DNA from: Triticum aestivum
Lineage: Eukaryota > Streptophyta > Magnoliopsida > Poales > Poaceae
Direction: 5' to 3'
Length of the DNA: 64,000 bases
Assembly: GCF_018294505.1 (NCBI RefSeq)
Contig: NC_057800.1
Location: forward strand, 172,913,703 to 172,977,702
The position numbers and the translations under genes are program-made. Positions 10,835-22,575 of this stretch are shown here, one piece after another (within the stretch, counting starts at the first letter, position 1; every line of letters begins with the position of its first letter). The notes under the pieces were generated by a model. The model was not told where the DNA came from, did not search any database, and saw nothing but the letters and a program-made list of their open reading frames with translations.

Positions 10835-12417
10835 TTACATCCACTGGGCATCAAAGTTCGCCACCAATGCAAATAAACGCGCCGACAAAAGAATATACCA
10901 AACTAAGAGCACTTCAGAAGGCACTAGGCCTGGCCAGGTCGGCCCCCCAAACAACTGAAGAAGCTGAGTAGACCTCAGTTGTGTCAATGATAGATGCATC
11001 AACAGTAGATTTAAGGCATGATGGTGCGCACGGCAGTCCTCTGACATCTTCATTGCATCTTTGACTTCAAGTCGGAGCTGAGCTGAAGCAAGCCTTTCCG
11101 CTTTAATTTGAGATTGAAGAAGTCGAACTGATTGAGGCAGCGACTACACATAGGTTGTCTCACACCTGCTGGTGAGTAGCTTCAACTCACTGTCTTCATC
11201 AAGATAGGACCTTGGGGTCATCTCGCTGTCCTCAAGATGGTTTGTCTCACTATCTTCCCTAATGTTCTGCCTGGCGTAAGAGATACGAGTCTGAAAGAGA
11301 AACAAGGAGACACGTAGCAAGTTTCACAATTATATAAGCAAATAAATGGATCTGTTCTGCATAAGGAACATGTTTTTACAACTAAAATTTGAAACTGGTA
11401 GTTGTTGCAAACATCCAATCAGATGTAAACAGCAAAGCAAACATCAGTGGAGGAAATGATGCCTATCCAAATCTATACTAGAACAAAGTTTGAAGGCTTG
11501 AGAAGGATGAACTTACATTACATGTTAACACAGGCTGGACAAAGCCCTTCTCCATGTTGATGGAAGGATAATTCAATAAATTCTCCAAAAAAAATTCTTT
11601 ATAAGCGTTGCCATTATTCTACATTTTGCAAAGAGTAAATATAGATCAAATAATATTGGAAGAAACAGAGGATAATGAAGCTCAGGTGCAGACTGATGAT
11701 ACATAATCACATAGCAATTAATTAAGTACAGCGTTACAACGCAAAAGGGAGAGAGGTACTGACAAGAGCAATGCAGAGCCCATTATTGTTTTGAGATCGT
11801 ATGATCCTTTGAGCAAGGAGATTCATCTGAAATTAGTTTTCATACAAGAGAGAAGGTAAGGCACAAGCAGAAATTTAGGAGTTCAAATTTTGAATTGATA
11901 TCATAGACAGTACCTGACGCTGGGCTCCCAACAATTCTAATAGGGGTTTGGCCACTGGAGTAGGGGTAAAGTGTGGTACAGTTGGGCCTGTGTTTTCTGT
12001 GGCTGCTGATCTATCTGATTTAACAGGTATCACTACCTTTTCCAAATACCTAGTTTGTACTCCTTGAGGATCTGCACTCACCATCTTCCTTTTGGACATC
12101 TATTACGAAAGAACAACATTTGACTGGAAAAACATAGTGTGATGACACATGGAATAGGTACAAAAAATGGATAGGTATGACATATACTCATATATGATGC
12201 TTAAACTAAGCAGATGGTGTAACAAAGTAGAAGTAATGCAAGAGGTCAGATGCAAAATATGTGCGACCAATACAACTTTGCAAAGTTAGAGCAAGCACCT
12301 TGATGGGTGAATAAGATAGGCCATCCTCCACCATGCCAAGTTTGTTAGCCAGTGGATCGTTCCGCAATATTCCTCTCGTGCGCCCATTCTCATATTCATT
12401 TTGATAATGTTCAATAT
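10835..12417 (-). pseudogene. Multi-exon CACTA-associated gene, 3' exons, one nonsense codon
   Basis: Four exons can be joined in phase 0 on the minus strand. They are 12417-12299 (DIEHYQNEYENGRTRG...), 12099-11914 (SKRKMVSADPQGVQTRYLEK...), 11826-11764 (NLLAQRIIRSQNNNG...) and 11290-10835 (YARQNIREDSETNHL... to a stop at 10837-10835). Junctions show usable signals: AAG/GTGCTT, TAATAG/ATG, CAG/GTACTG, TTTCAG/ATG, CTT/GTCAGT and TTTCAG/ACT. The last exon has a Leu/Gln-rich helical stretch (SVRLLQSQIKAERLASAQL) that could be a coiled coil. One in-frame TAG lies at 11146-11144. Layout and composition resemble the C-terminal part of plant En/Spm (Ptta-type) transposase-associated proteins, but I am not certain. 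The 5' exons were not identified; they may lie beyond the Sirevirus. Confidence 0.55.
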
Positions 12418-12840
12418 CTGACATGCATGAAAACATAAACACAAGTGAGATTTTCTTTGTAATACAGAAGTGATTCTAATCCAATACTGCCTCCCTGTAA
12501 ACCCGTTTGTGCTATCTCTGCAATTCTTTTAAAAGATGCCATGCATGCTGTAATTTGTTGTGTGCATTAATATAATGTGGCCTACTACTCAAAATATGAG
12601 AGCTCCAGAAGTGATGACACTTCGCAGATGATAGCTTCAACATATAGTAAAGAAGAACAAGTCGACCTGACCTGACAGATTCAAAATATACTAAGGGGGA
12701 ACAACTCGACCTGACCAGTCGACCGCAAGAGAAGAGTATCATCTTAAAGAAGAGCAGAAGTGCAAGCAGATTGAAGATATTACAAGTCTTTCAATACAAT
12801 GTCGGTTGGCCACCCATGATGAACCAGAGCGCATAGAGAA

Positions 12841-13842
12841 ATACTATTCTTTCTGGTCTCTCCATATGTGGCTCACATGCATTTTGAAACTAAAGTAGGA
12901 ACATTTAGCTAACATATTAAACATCTCTCAGTTTTACTAATATCAACAATAATATCAGATATGAATTTGTACAACTAAGCTTGTTTAGCTCGATGGGTGG
13001 AGTGCTATTACGACACGAACCATGTAGGCTGATTGTGGTCATCATAAAATGGGGAAAACATAAGCATGATGAGTACAATGTTGACCGTGGCAGTGGGATG
13101 GCAGATCTGAAGCTGCAAACCGCGCAAAGGGTAGTTAGCAACCGATGTTTGCTTTGAAATAACAATTAAGATTTGGTATGGACAAGAAAGTACGGTCAAC
13201 AAGTGATAAAGAAATGCAATTATGCTGTCTCTCTATATGTCGCGACATGCATTTGCAAACTCAAGTGGGACCTCTAGCTAACCAATTAAATGTGTCGGTT
13301 AACTAATATCAGTATCATATCACAATCATATTTGAACAACTAAGCTTTCGAATTCTGAGTGTTGTGTTGATTAGCTTGAAGGGTGGAGTAATGCTAGTAC
13401 GACAGAAAGCACCTACGCAGATCATAGTAGAGTAGATAAAAGGGGAAACCCTAAGCATCAAGAGAAAAATCTGGAAAGTGGAACTAGCTGGACCAGTGGG
13501 TGGCGCACATGCTTTTCGAAACGAATATAGGAACATTAGGTGACCAATTAAACGTTCTCTGTTTTAGTGATATGAGCATCATATCAGATTCGTATTTCAA
13601 CACGTAAGCTTTGGGTTGAGGTCTTGAGGAGCAGTGCTAGCACGACACGAAGCACCTACGATGATGGTAGTGAATATAAAGGGGGGAAACCATAAGCTTT
13701 ACGAGTATAGTGCCTGTGCCATGGCAGATCTGAAGGTGCAAACCGGACAAAGCTACTTCGCAACCAATGTTTGCTTTCAACTAGCCGCTACGATTTGGTA
13801 CGGACAAGAAAAGTACAGTAAACAAATTACGATCTATTTTCT
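12841..13842. repeat. Three degenerate tandem copies of a ~330-base unit
   Basis: Copies run at about 12841-13218, 13219-13504 and 13505-13842. Shared landmarks in order: CACATGCWTTT, AACATTTAGCTAAC-like, CCAATTAAA, ATATCAGAT, AACTAAGCTT, GGTGGAGT, GTACGACA, AAAATGGGGAAA-like, CATAAGC. Copies 1 and 3 also share GGCAGATCTGAAG, GCAACCRATGTTTGCTTT and ATTTGGTAYGGACAAGAAA; copy 2 lacks that part. No coding role is apparent. Confidence 0.7.
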
Positions 13843-13875
13843 AGGTGAGATCAATAACTTAAGCACATATGGAAG

Positions 13876-13880
13876 AGTAC
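13876..13880. repeat. Target-site duplication AGTAC (left)
   Basis: AGTAC immediately precedes the Sirevirus 5' LTR and recurs immediately after its 3' LTR at 28540-28544. A 5-base direct repeat is the normal footprint of LTR-retrotransposon integration. Confidence 0.95.
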
Positions 13881-15206
13881 TGTAAGTGCATCTAGTGCCA
13901 CCCCTAGTTGGTTTTGGAGTATTGACGACAAACCTGGTTGAGGGACTAATGTGTTTGTGAGTATTGCAGGATAACACAGGTAGAAGTCCCTCATAGATTC
14001 GGTTTTCCTACCAGAGATGACCCCTAAAAATGTATGAAGACAATGAAAGTCAAAGGTGGTATGTGAAGACATTCACATTGAAAACTATGACAAGTTGTGT
14101 GAAGACTATGGAGCGCGAAGACTTAGTTGTTTCGTCGTTCTTCTTCTTCTTCTTTGTTGAGTCGTAGAAACCACTGTACTATTAAGTGGGGTCCAAGAGA
14201 ACCAGTCAGAATGACTGAAGTGATGCTTAACCAAAATTCTATGGCTTCGAAGGAAGATAATGAGAGCAAATCTTATCCAGAGTTGGATAAGTCAGCTTTG
14301 CTTGTAGCCCAAGTAAAGTCGTGTGTGTTTAAAATCTGATCGTTGGAACTCGTGTCAGTTCCTTAGTGACCCAGGGTCATTTCGGACAAATCAGGTCGGG
14401 TTGCCTAGTGGCTATAAATAGCCCACCCCCTACAACCATAAACGGTTGGCTGCTCAGAGTTAGTGTACGGCTTTTGTCGTTTGAGAGCAACCCACCTCGA
14501 AGCCTTTGAGAGAGAATTCCTTGCGAGGATAAAGCCCTAACCACCCAGAGCCAAAGAGTGTTAGGCATCACTGAAGTCTTCCTGTCTGTGTGATCTGAAG
14601 ACTTATTACACTTGAGGACTGTGAATCCTCCAGCCGGTTAGGCATCACGTTCTTAGCATCCAAGAGTCATTGTGGATCGCTGGTGAACGAAGTCTGTGAA
14701 GGTTTGGGAGTCTACCTTGAAGACTTACCAGAGTGATTGGGCGAGGACTAGGTGTCCTTAGCTCAAGGGGAATAAGGTGAAGACACGGTCTTCTGAGTTG
14801 AATCTCAGCCTCCCTAACCAGACGTACAGTTGTCACAACAACTGGAACTGGTCCAACAAATCATTGTCTTCAACGAGTCACTGGTTTCATCCTTCCCATT
14901 CCTTTACTTACTGTTGGCCCTGGTGAAGTCATTGCATGATTGCATTATCTTTTGTCTTCACTGAGTAACTGATTGTTCTGATTGGCTTCACACTATCTTC
15001 CTACCTGATCTATACTGCCTAGCTGCTATTAGTCATTGTGCTTTCACTTCATTGAATACTTGACTATGGCTTTCTTAGTGTAGTCTACCTTCCGCTGCAT
15101 GGTAATAGGTTTATTTCTATCGTTTGTCTTCGAAACTTCCATGTTTTGAAGACTTTCATAAAAATCGCCTATTCACCCCCCCTCTAGTCGATCACTAGTA
15201 GTTTCA
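13881..15206 (+). repeat. Sirevirus 5' LTR
   Basis: Starts TGTAAGTGCATCTAGTGCC and ends TAGTAGTTTCA. It carries many GAAGAC/CTTCA words and a TATA box at 14413. It aligns end to end with 27207-28539 with scattered substitutions and a few short indels. Confidence 0.92.
14413..14420 (+). promoter_or_regulatory. LTR TATA box
   Basis: TATAAATA in the context GTGGCTATAAATAGCCCACC, about 530 bases into the LTR. The same motif is conserved in the 3' LTR at 27747-27754. It is the likely RNA polymerase II start region for genomic transcripts. Confidence 0.7.
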
Positions 15207-15207
15207 A

Positions 15208-15220
15208 TTGGTATCAGAGT
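15208..15220 (+). other. Sirevirus primer-binding site (initiator Met tRNA)
   Basis: TTGGTATCAGAGT starts two bases after the LTR and matches TGGTATCAGAGC, the complement of the plant initiator tRNA-Met 3' end, except for the last base. Confidence 0.85.
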
Positions 15221-15261
15221 AAGGTACTCCCTTGTTCTGTGTGATTCGGTTTAACCACCTG

Positions 15262-18200
15262 GAGTTTTAGCAAGGATAATCAAAGTCTCCGCTGCATGCC
15301 CAGTCTTCGATGGAACTGAATATCCCTACTGGAAGAATAAGATGCGCATGCATCTTGAAGCCATTGATGTCGACCTATGGTATGTCATCAAGAATGGCGT
15401 TCCCAAGGCTGGTGAAGGTGTCACCGCTGCTGATGTCAAGAAGTTCATTCAACTGGACTCCACTGCCAAGAACATCATCTGTGGTCATCTGACCAAAGGA
15501 CAGTATGGCCGTGTGAGTGCTTTGGAAACATCTAAGCTAGTCTGGGACTGGCTCTCCAAGGTCAACGAAAGCGTCTCAACCCAGAGAGATTAGAGAATCA
15601 GTGTCCTTCGCAACCTCTTCAACCGCTTCAAGAGAAATGACAATGAGAATGTCCAGCTCACGTTTGATCGACTCACTGACATCACAAATGAGCTTCAAGC
15701 CCTCGGCGCCACTGAGATCACCAAACATGAAGTCGTCAAGACACTCCTGAGATCACTTGACAACTCGTTTGACACCCTAGCCCTGATGATTCAAGAACGT
15801 CCTGACATCAAAACACTCGATCCATCTGATATACTTGAGAGGCTCAACACACACGAGTTTCAGATTCCTAAGAAAAGAGACATCTACTGTCCCAACTATG
15901 GGCAAACTCGTGCCTTGAAGGCAAAAGCTGTCTCCTCATCTGAAGAAGAATCTGACAGCAGTTCTGATGATCCTGAAGACATTGGAAAGGAGCTTGCTAT
16001 GCTTTTGAAGAAGTTCCAAAAATTCACCAAGAAGAAAGGCTTCAGAAAGTCTTCACGATCAAGCTCAAGGAATGATGAAGCGTCTGCTCATGACTACAAG
16101 AAGAGAACATGCCACAAGTGCAAGAAACCTAGCCACTACATCTCTGAGTGTCCGCAGTGGGACAATGAGAACAAGAAGAAGAAGAAGAGAAAGGAGTATG
16201 ACTCTCACGACAAGAAGAAGAAGAAATACTCAAAGTCTTCTTGCAAGTCTTCCTCAAAGTCTTCATCACACAAGAAGAGCTCATCTGGCAAGGCTCGTGC
16301 GTTTGTTGGCAAGGAAATGGATTCAGAGGAGGAGTCCGCTTCTGAGGAGGCGGAGGTGGAGTCTGAGGAGGAGTCCGATTCTGGCATTGCGAGTCTGGCT
16401 ACAGCATACGTTGCCAAGTCCATCTTCAACACTGAAGACAATGACTTCATCACCGACACGGATGCAAATGACAAGGACTACTCCACTCCTACCTATTGCT
16501 TCATGGCACGCGGTGCCAAGGTAAACACATGCACTACTCACTATCAAACATCTAGTGAAGATGACCCTGATTGTGGTTCCAAACCCAGCTACAAAACACT
16601 TGCTAAAATTGCAACTGAACAACATAAAGCTATGGAACATATTCAAAAACTGTTAGACAAAAGCGATGACCTGTTAGACGCTGAAATGACTCGATCTCAG
16701 TCCTTAATTGAAGACATAAAAATCTTCACGTTAAGTATGAGGACCTTGAAAGTCGTCATGAAACCACCATATCAGTTCATGCCGAACATATCAGTTCCGC
16801 CCAGGAAGGATTTGAACCACCATGTCTTAAATGCATTGAGCGTGATAACGCTACTTCTGTTGCTGAATGTTCTACTGCTGCTACTGTTGCAATATCTTCA
16901 ACTGCTGATGAGGAAACTAACCCCTCTGCTGAGGATGCCACTGCTATTGCTGATGAGAATGCTAGGTTGAAGACATTGCTTGAAACAGGGATGTTCAAAA
17001 GTCTCAAAGGGCATCAGACACTATGTGATGTCCTCAAAAGGCAGATCCTGAACCGAAACCCTAGGAAAGAGGGTGTTGGGTTCGAAAGGAAAATGAATGC
17101 TGATGGCTCTTACTGGAAACCCGAGCAGTACCCCAAAACCACATGGGTTGCTGCAAAGGAACCTTCAGCGGATCCATCCACCCTATCTGGCTTCACTTGT
17201 GCTAATCCCATTGTTATTGATGAATCCTTTGATGCAAACTATAAACTGTTTAAGAATCAGAATGGTGAAGTATTTGCCAGGTATATTGGTACTAACTGCA
17301 GGAATGGGCCGCCTACGAAGAAAGTCTGGGTGCCGAAAAGATGTTTGGAGAATCTTCCTCTGAATGTCATCATGACACCACACATGAAGAAGACAAACCC
17401 CAGACCCCATGCTTCATACGGTCCAAAGGCTTCATACAGATAGAGGACTCACCTGAGTCGCTCTAACGCAAATGTTTTGCAGGGAAACCTTACTCAGGCC
17501 TATGAATATGAGCACATTTCATCAAACCGCCATGTTCATAAGACCAAGAACTACTCTGCTTATTCTTATGAGTACTATTGTCCACCTGCAAGACTTTTTG
17601 CTAGGGCTCCAAAGCCAAAGTTCTCAGATGCTGCACTTAGACTCATTGCTTCGAAGCCACCCTTGAAGATGTGGGTGGCTAAGAAAGCTTAACTCTCTTT
17701 TTGCATGGAAAGGTCTCCAGCCAAAAACCAAAATCGTCTGAAGCTATTGCTGGGGACCTTAAACATCTTGTAGGGCGCAAGATCAAATGCCCAAATGGTC
17801 TTATTATGTATTTTGTTCCTGAGTCGCTTGCTACTTGCCCTATCAATCCTAACCTTGATCTAAGCTTTCATAATCCACTTGCTCGTCAAATGTTTATGCT
17901 TCACAATTCTCTTCGTGAAGCCTACCCCCCTAACTGCACTGTAGGGTACGATACCAGCTGCTTCAGATTGGATTATTGATAGTGGGTGTACTAATCACAT
18001 GACTGGCAAGCGAAATCTTCTTATGGACTCAACCTTACGTCCACCTGACAAAAGTTACATCACATTTGCTGACACTGGTAAAAGCAAGGTATTGGGTCTA
18101 GGTAGAGTTGCAATCTGAAGGGATCAACGCATGGATAAAGTCATGCTTGTTGAATCCCTTGGTTTCAACTTAATGTCTGTCTCAATGCTTTGCGATTTAA

Positions 18201-21121
18201 ACATGATTGTGATGTTTGGAAAATATGGTTGCCTTGTTCTAATGGAATCTAACAAGTCTCTAGTTTTTGAAGGGTATCGGAAAGATGATTTGTACATGGT
18301 AGATTTCTCAGCAGGACCACAACTTGCGGTATGTCTTCTAGCAAAAGCTTCAGAATGCTGGCTCTAGCATCGGAGGCTAGGGCATGCTGGCATGAGGAAC
18401 TTGCACACTCTTGCAAGAAACAAGCATGTCATAGGCATCGAGGGCGTCAAGTTCAAGAAGGATCACTTATGCGGTGCCTGTGAAGCAGGAAAGATGACGA
18501 GGGCCAAGCATCCCTCGAAGACAATCATGACAACGACTCAACCCTTCGAACTGCTCCACATGGACCTTTTCGGCCCCACTCATTACTCAACTCTTACTAT
18601 TACTGCTTGTCTCTATGGCTTTGTCATTGTTGACGATTATTCAAGATATACTTGGGTGCATATAATCCTCTACAAGACTGAAGTGCAGGATGTCTTCAGA
18701 CGCTTCGCCAATCGAGCCATGAACAACTATGGCGTCAAGATAAAGCACATCAGAAGTGACAATGGCACTAAATTCAAGAACACTGGCCTAGATACGTATT
18801 CTTGATACTTTGGGCATCACACATGAATTCTCAGCTCCGTACACGCCGCAGCAGAATGGCATCGTGGAACGCAAGAACAGAACACTTATTGAGATGGCTC
18901 GGACGATGCTTGATGAATACAAGACTCCAAGAAAATTCTGGCCTAAAGCCATTGATACTGCATGCCATATCATCAACCGTGTTTATCTTCACAAGCTTCT
19001 CAACAAGACATCCTATGAGCTCCTTACTGGCAAGAAGCCAAATGTTAGTTACTTCAGAGTATTTGGTGCCAGGTGCTGGATCAAGGATCCACATCACACA
19101 TCAAAATTTGCACCGAAAGCACATGAAGGTTTTATGCTTGGATATGGAAAGGATTCGCACTCCTACAGAGTCTTCAACCTCTTTCACTATAAAGTGGTTG
19201 AAACTGTGGATGTGCGGTTCGATGAGACTAACGGCTCGCAAAGAGAGCACCTGCCAAATGTGCTAGATGAAGTTCCATCCAGTGAATCAATCAAACTTAT
19301 GGGAACTGGAGAAATCATACCATTTGAAGCTCAGCCTGAAGAGGAACTTATCATTTCCGCACCTGATCAACCTGAAGACAATGCGCAGCCTGAAGACAAT
19401 CCCTCTAACGATGACAATGATCAGCAAGAGAAAAATCTTCGTCCTGTACATCCTCGTGTTGCAAATGAAGTACAGATTGAGAGAATAATTGATAGCATCA
19501 ATGCACCAGGTCCACTCACTCGTTCAAGGGCAACACGCTAGCAAATTTCTATGGGCTCTTCTCATTCGTCTCAATATCTGAACCCAATAAAGTTGATGAA
19601 GCCTTCATGGAACCTGAATGGATTCAAGCTATGTAAGAAGAGCTTCAACAGTTTGAGCTGAATAATGTATGGGAACTGGTTAAGCGTCCTGATCCTCGCA
19701 AGCACAATATAATAGGCACTAAATGGATATATCGCAACAAGCAAGATGAGCATGGTCAAGTTGTCAGAAACAAAGCTCGTCTCGTTGCTCAAGGATACAC
19801 TCAAGTTGAAGGGATTGACTTCGATGAAACATTTGCTCCTATGGCTAGGCTTGAAGCCATACGCATACTGCTGGCTTATGCAAATCATCATAACATTCTT
19901 CTGTATCAAATGGATGTGAAGAGCGCTTTTCTCAATGGCAAGATTGAAGAAGAAGTGTATGTTGCACAACCTCCTAGCTTTGAAGATCCAAAACATCCTG
20001 ACATGGTGTACAAGCTCAACAAGGCACTGTATGGCCTCAAACAAGCCCCTCGGGCTTGGTATGACATACTCAAAGACATCCTGAAGAGCAAAGGCTTCAA
20101 ACCTGGTTCCCTCGACCCCACTCTCTTCACGAAGACATATGATGGTGAACTATTTGTGTGCCAAATATATGTGGATGACATTATCTTCGGCTGCACCAAT
20201 CAGAAATACACTGACGAGTTTGGATATATGATGCAAGAGCAATATCAGATGTCCATGATGGGTGAGCTGAAGTTCTTCCTTGGTCTTCGAATACGTCAGC
20301 AAAGTAATGGCATCTTTATATCTCAAGAGAAATACCTCAAAAATTGCCTGAAGAAATTTGGGATGCAAGATTGCAAAGGCTTCACGACGCCAATGCCAGC
20401 CAAACATCATCTGGGTCCCGACGACAATGGTAAAGAGTTCGATCAAAAGGTATACCGCTCCATGATTGGTTACTTGCTTTATTTATGTGCATCTAGTCCA
20501 GATATCATGCTTAGTGTTTGCATGTGTGCCCGGTTCCAAGCGACATCAAAGGAATCGCATCACTTAGCTATGAAGCGAATTCTCAGATATTTGGCTCACA
20601 CCCCAACACTAGGATTATGGTATCCAAAGCGCTCAGAGTTTGATCTAGTTGGATTCTCGGATGCTGATTATGCTGGTGACAAGGTGGATCGCAAGTCTAC
20701 ATCAGGCACATGTCATTTTCTGGGACGATCACTCGTATGTTGGTCTTCAAAGAAGCAAAATTGTGTATCTCTCTCCACTGCTGAATCTGAATACATTGCT
20801 GCTGGATCTTGCTGTGCTCAGCTTCTATGGATGAAGCAAACACTTAAAGACTATGGCATTCATCTAAAGCAAGTGCCACTCTACTGCGACAACAAAAGCG
20901 TCATCAAGATTGCCAACAACCCAGTTCAGCACTCGAAGACAAAGCACATTGAAATTCGTAATCACTTTCTCAGAGATCATGTTATGAAGGAAGATATTGA
21001 TATCATACACGTCAACACTAAAGAGCAATTGGCAGATATCTTCACCAAGGCCTTGGATGAGAAGAGGTTTTGCAAGTTACGGTGTGAGCTAAATATCTTG
21101 GAATCCTCAAATGTCTTGTGA
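15262..21121 (+). pseudogene. Sirevirus gag-pol polyprotein, decayed
   Basis: Domain order is Copia-type. Gag is 15262-17940: a capsid-like helical part, a CCHC knuckle CHKCKKPSHYISEC at 16110-16151, a Lys/Ser-rich tract, then a Glu/Ser-rich tract. Protease has WIIDSGCTNHM at 17969. Integrase has an HHCC finger (18368-18500) and a catalytic D,D,E set (LLHMDLFGP, IRSDNGTKF, NGIVERKN). Reverse transcriptase has YVDD at 20168-20179, and RNase H (from about 20640) has [10 protein letters not shown] and STAESEYIA. Stops: 15591, 17441, 17690, 18116, 18365 and 19634. Frameshifts lie near 16727, 17693, 17955, 18805 and 19540. The RT-RNase H part (19637-21121) is the longest open stretch. The first Met is not clear. 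It cannot make a full polyprotein. Confidence 0.88.
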
Positions 21122-22575
21122 TCAGGCACACATCATAACACTTAAGCATGTTGATGACATAGATGTGCAACACACGAAGTAAAGTATATCTTCAATCAAT
21201 GAAGACTTACATTCTGAGTGTGAATACATTAACGTGGAATTTGACTTTGGAGCGCCACGATAACTGTGCGCCGTGTCTGGGTCTAATACTTTCTATACGG
21301 TGGGTAATGCCACCACCAAATTCTTCTGTTTGAAGTGTTTTACTCATGTTGTTACATTTGCTATGTCTTCACATTTGGTTCGTTTTCAATTTCAACTTGT
21401 CTTCATGATTATGTTCACTATGTTGATTTGATTGTCTTCTGATATATACATACTAGTGTTCTGTCCTCTACAACATTCACTTATAGCCACGTCTTCCTTG
21501 TTGAATCTTTTGAACTAAGTGAATGTGATCGGACCCTAATCTCTCTATGCTTTCTATCTCAAACTCTATCTGTCCAAATCATATGCATTCTATTGAAACC
21601 GTCGAATGTCTTCTCTGCGTCCTTGTCAGTAGAATATACATAGATAAACATTAAGTCTGTTTTAAATGCTCTATCCTTATTGCCTGAAATCCGGAGAAGC
21701 CGGAACGACCATCCGACAGTTCGGGTGGGCATGGGATTGTGGGACAACTCTGAGTATGTTGCATGCTTGCCACATGTCCCTCAGATGTGAACCTCCAGGG
21801 ACACCTGAGTAATTACGCTGTGCCGCGTACTTCCTTATAAATACATGTCCCCTGCGGTCAAGAAAACCTTCTTCCACCTCTCCACCTCGTCAAAACCCTA
21901 GCGCCACCGCTAGCTCTCGACGATGCCGGCGACGAAGCGCTTAGCTGCCGCGACTTCACCGACGCCGTCCTCACACCGGCCGCGGTCATCGTCCTCTCCG
22001 CCGCCGCCGTAGGTGTCCTCCATCGCCAAGTTAGGGCACATTGGATTGAACTGCTCGGTCTCCTACTCTTCCCATCTAGCAGTTCATCGTATGGTAAATA
22101 AAACTCTCTTTTTACCATCTTTTTGATCCTAAAAGATTCATCCTGTTTACTGAAAGTGGTTTCTGCCTACTCAATGTTAGATCTATCCTGTCTGCATCTC
22201 ATATAATGCCTAGTACATTCACTTAATTTTCATAACGAGTTAGATTCCTCACTTGTACCTATTCCTGGATTCGTACAAATCTGGAACCAACTTCAGACAC
22301 ATAAGTGAATGTCTTCTCACCATGAGGTCAATGTCTTCAAACTGATTTGTCTTCAAAATCTTCTGAGAATGCATATGACCTCTCCCCTTCCCTCGCATCT
22401 CTAATGCTGTCAAAGGTACATGTACATGGGAGAATCCCTTGGTTCTCATAGTCTGCATTCGTTTGCAGAATTCTTACAACATCACATTAATTCTCCCGAA
22501 GCCAGTTCCTGTTTGACCAGCAAGCGGAAGCCTTTGAAGCCTTTGAACGTGTTGAAGCCATTCAGTTTGAAGTTC
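21122..22575 (+). other. Sirevirus spacer between pol and the second ORF region
   Basis: About 1.45 kb without a long plus-strand frame. It contains a TATA box at 21836, a C-rich leader, an ATG at 21923 opening a short Pro/Ser/Arg-rich frame, and TC-rich sequence up to the second ORF. It looks like a promoter plus 5' leader, possibly with an intron, for the downstream ORF. Confidence 0.5.
21836..21843 (+). promoter_or_regulatory. Internal TATA box upstream of the second ORF region
   Basis: TATAAATA is followed at 21862-21922 by a pyrimidine-rich, gene-like leader (CTTCCACCTCTCCACC, AAAACCCTAGC) and an ATG at 21923 in a GC-rich context. This matches the layout of grass gene promoters. Use as an internal promoter is inference. 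Confidence 0.4.

Larger units (their letters stand above)
9364..13875 (+). mobile_element. CACTA-family transposon, 5' terminus and left part
   Basis: The element starts CACTACAAAAAATACACTTC at 9364, directly inside the F-box-like pseudogene. It is followed by repeats of CACTTCCRTGA and CCACGTGT type and a long GGCCCR array. A four-exon minus-strand gene lies within it. I recall a high-copy wheat CACTA family with this terminus, but give no name. The other terminus (…AAGTG…TTTTGTAGTG) was not found up to 32559, so the right limit is unknown. The Sirevirus at 13881 lies inside this sequence or inside an adjoining element. Confidence 0.6.

Noticed and set aside
19571..20446. Minus-strand ORFs inside Sirevirus RT
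   Set aside because: Shadows of the plus-strand RT coding region, which has clear motifs.
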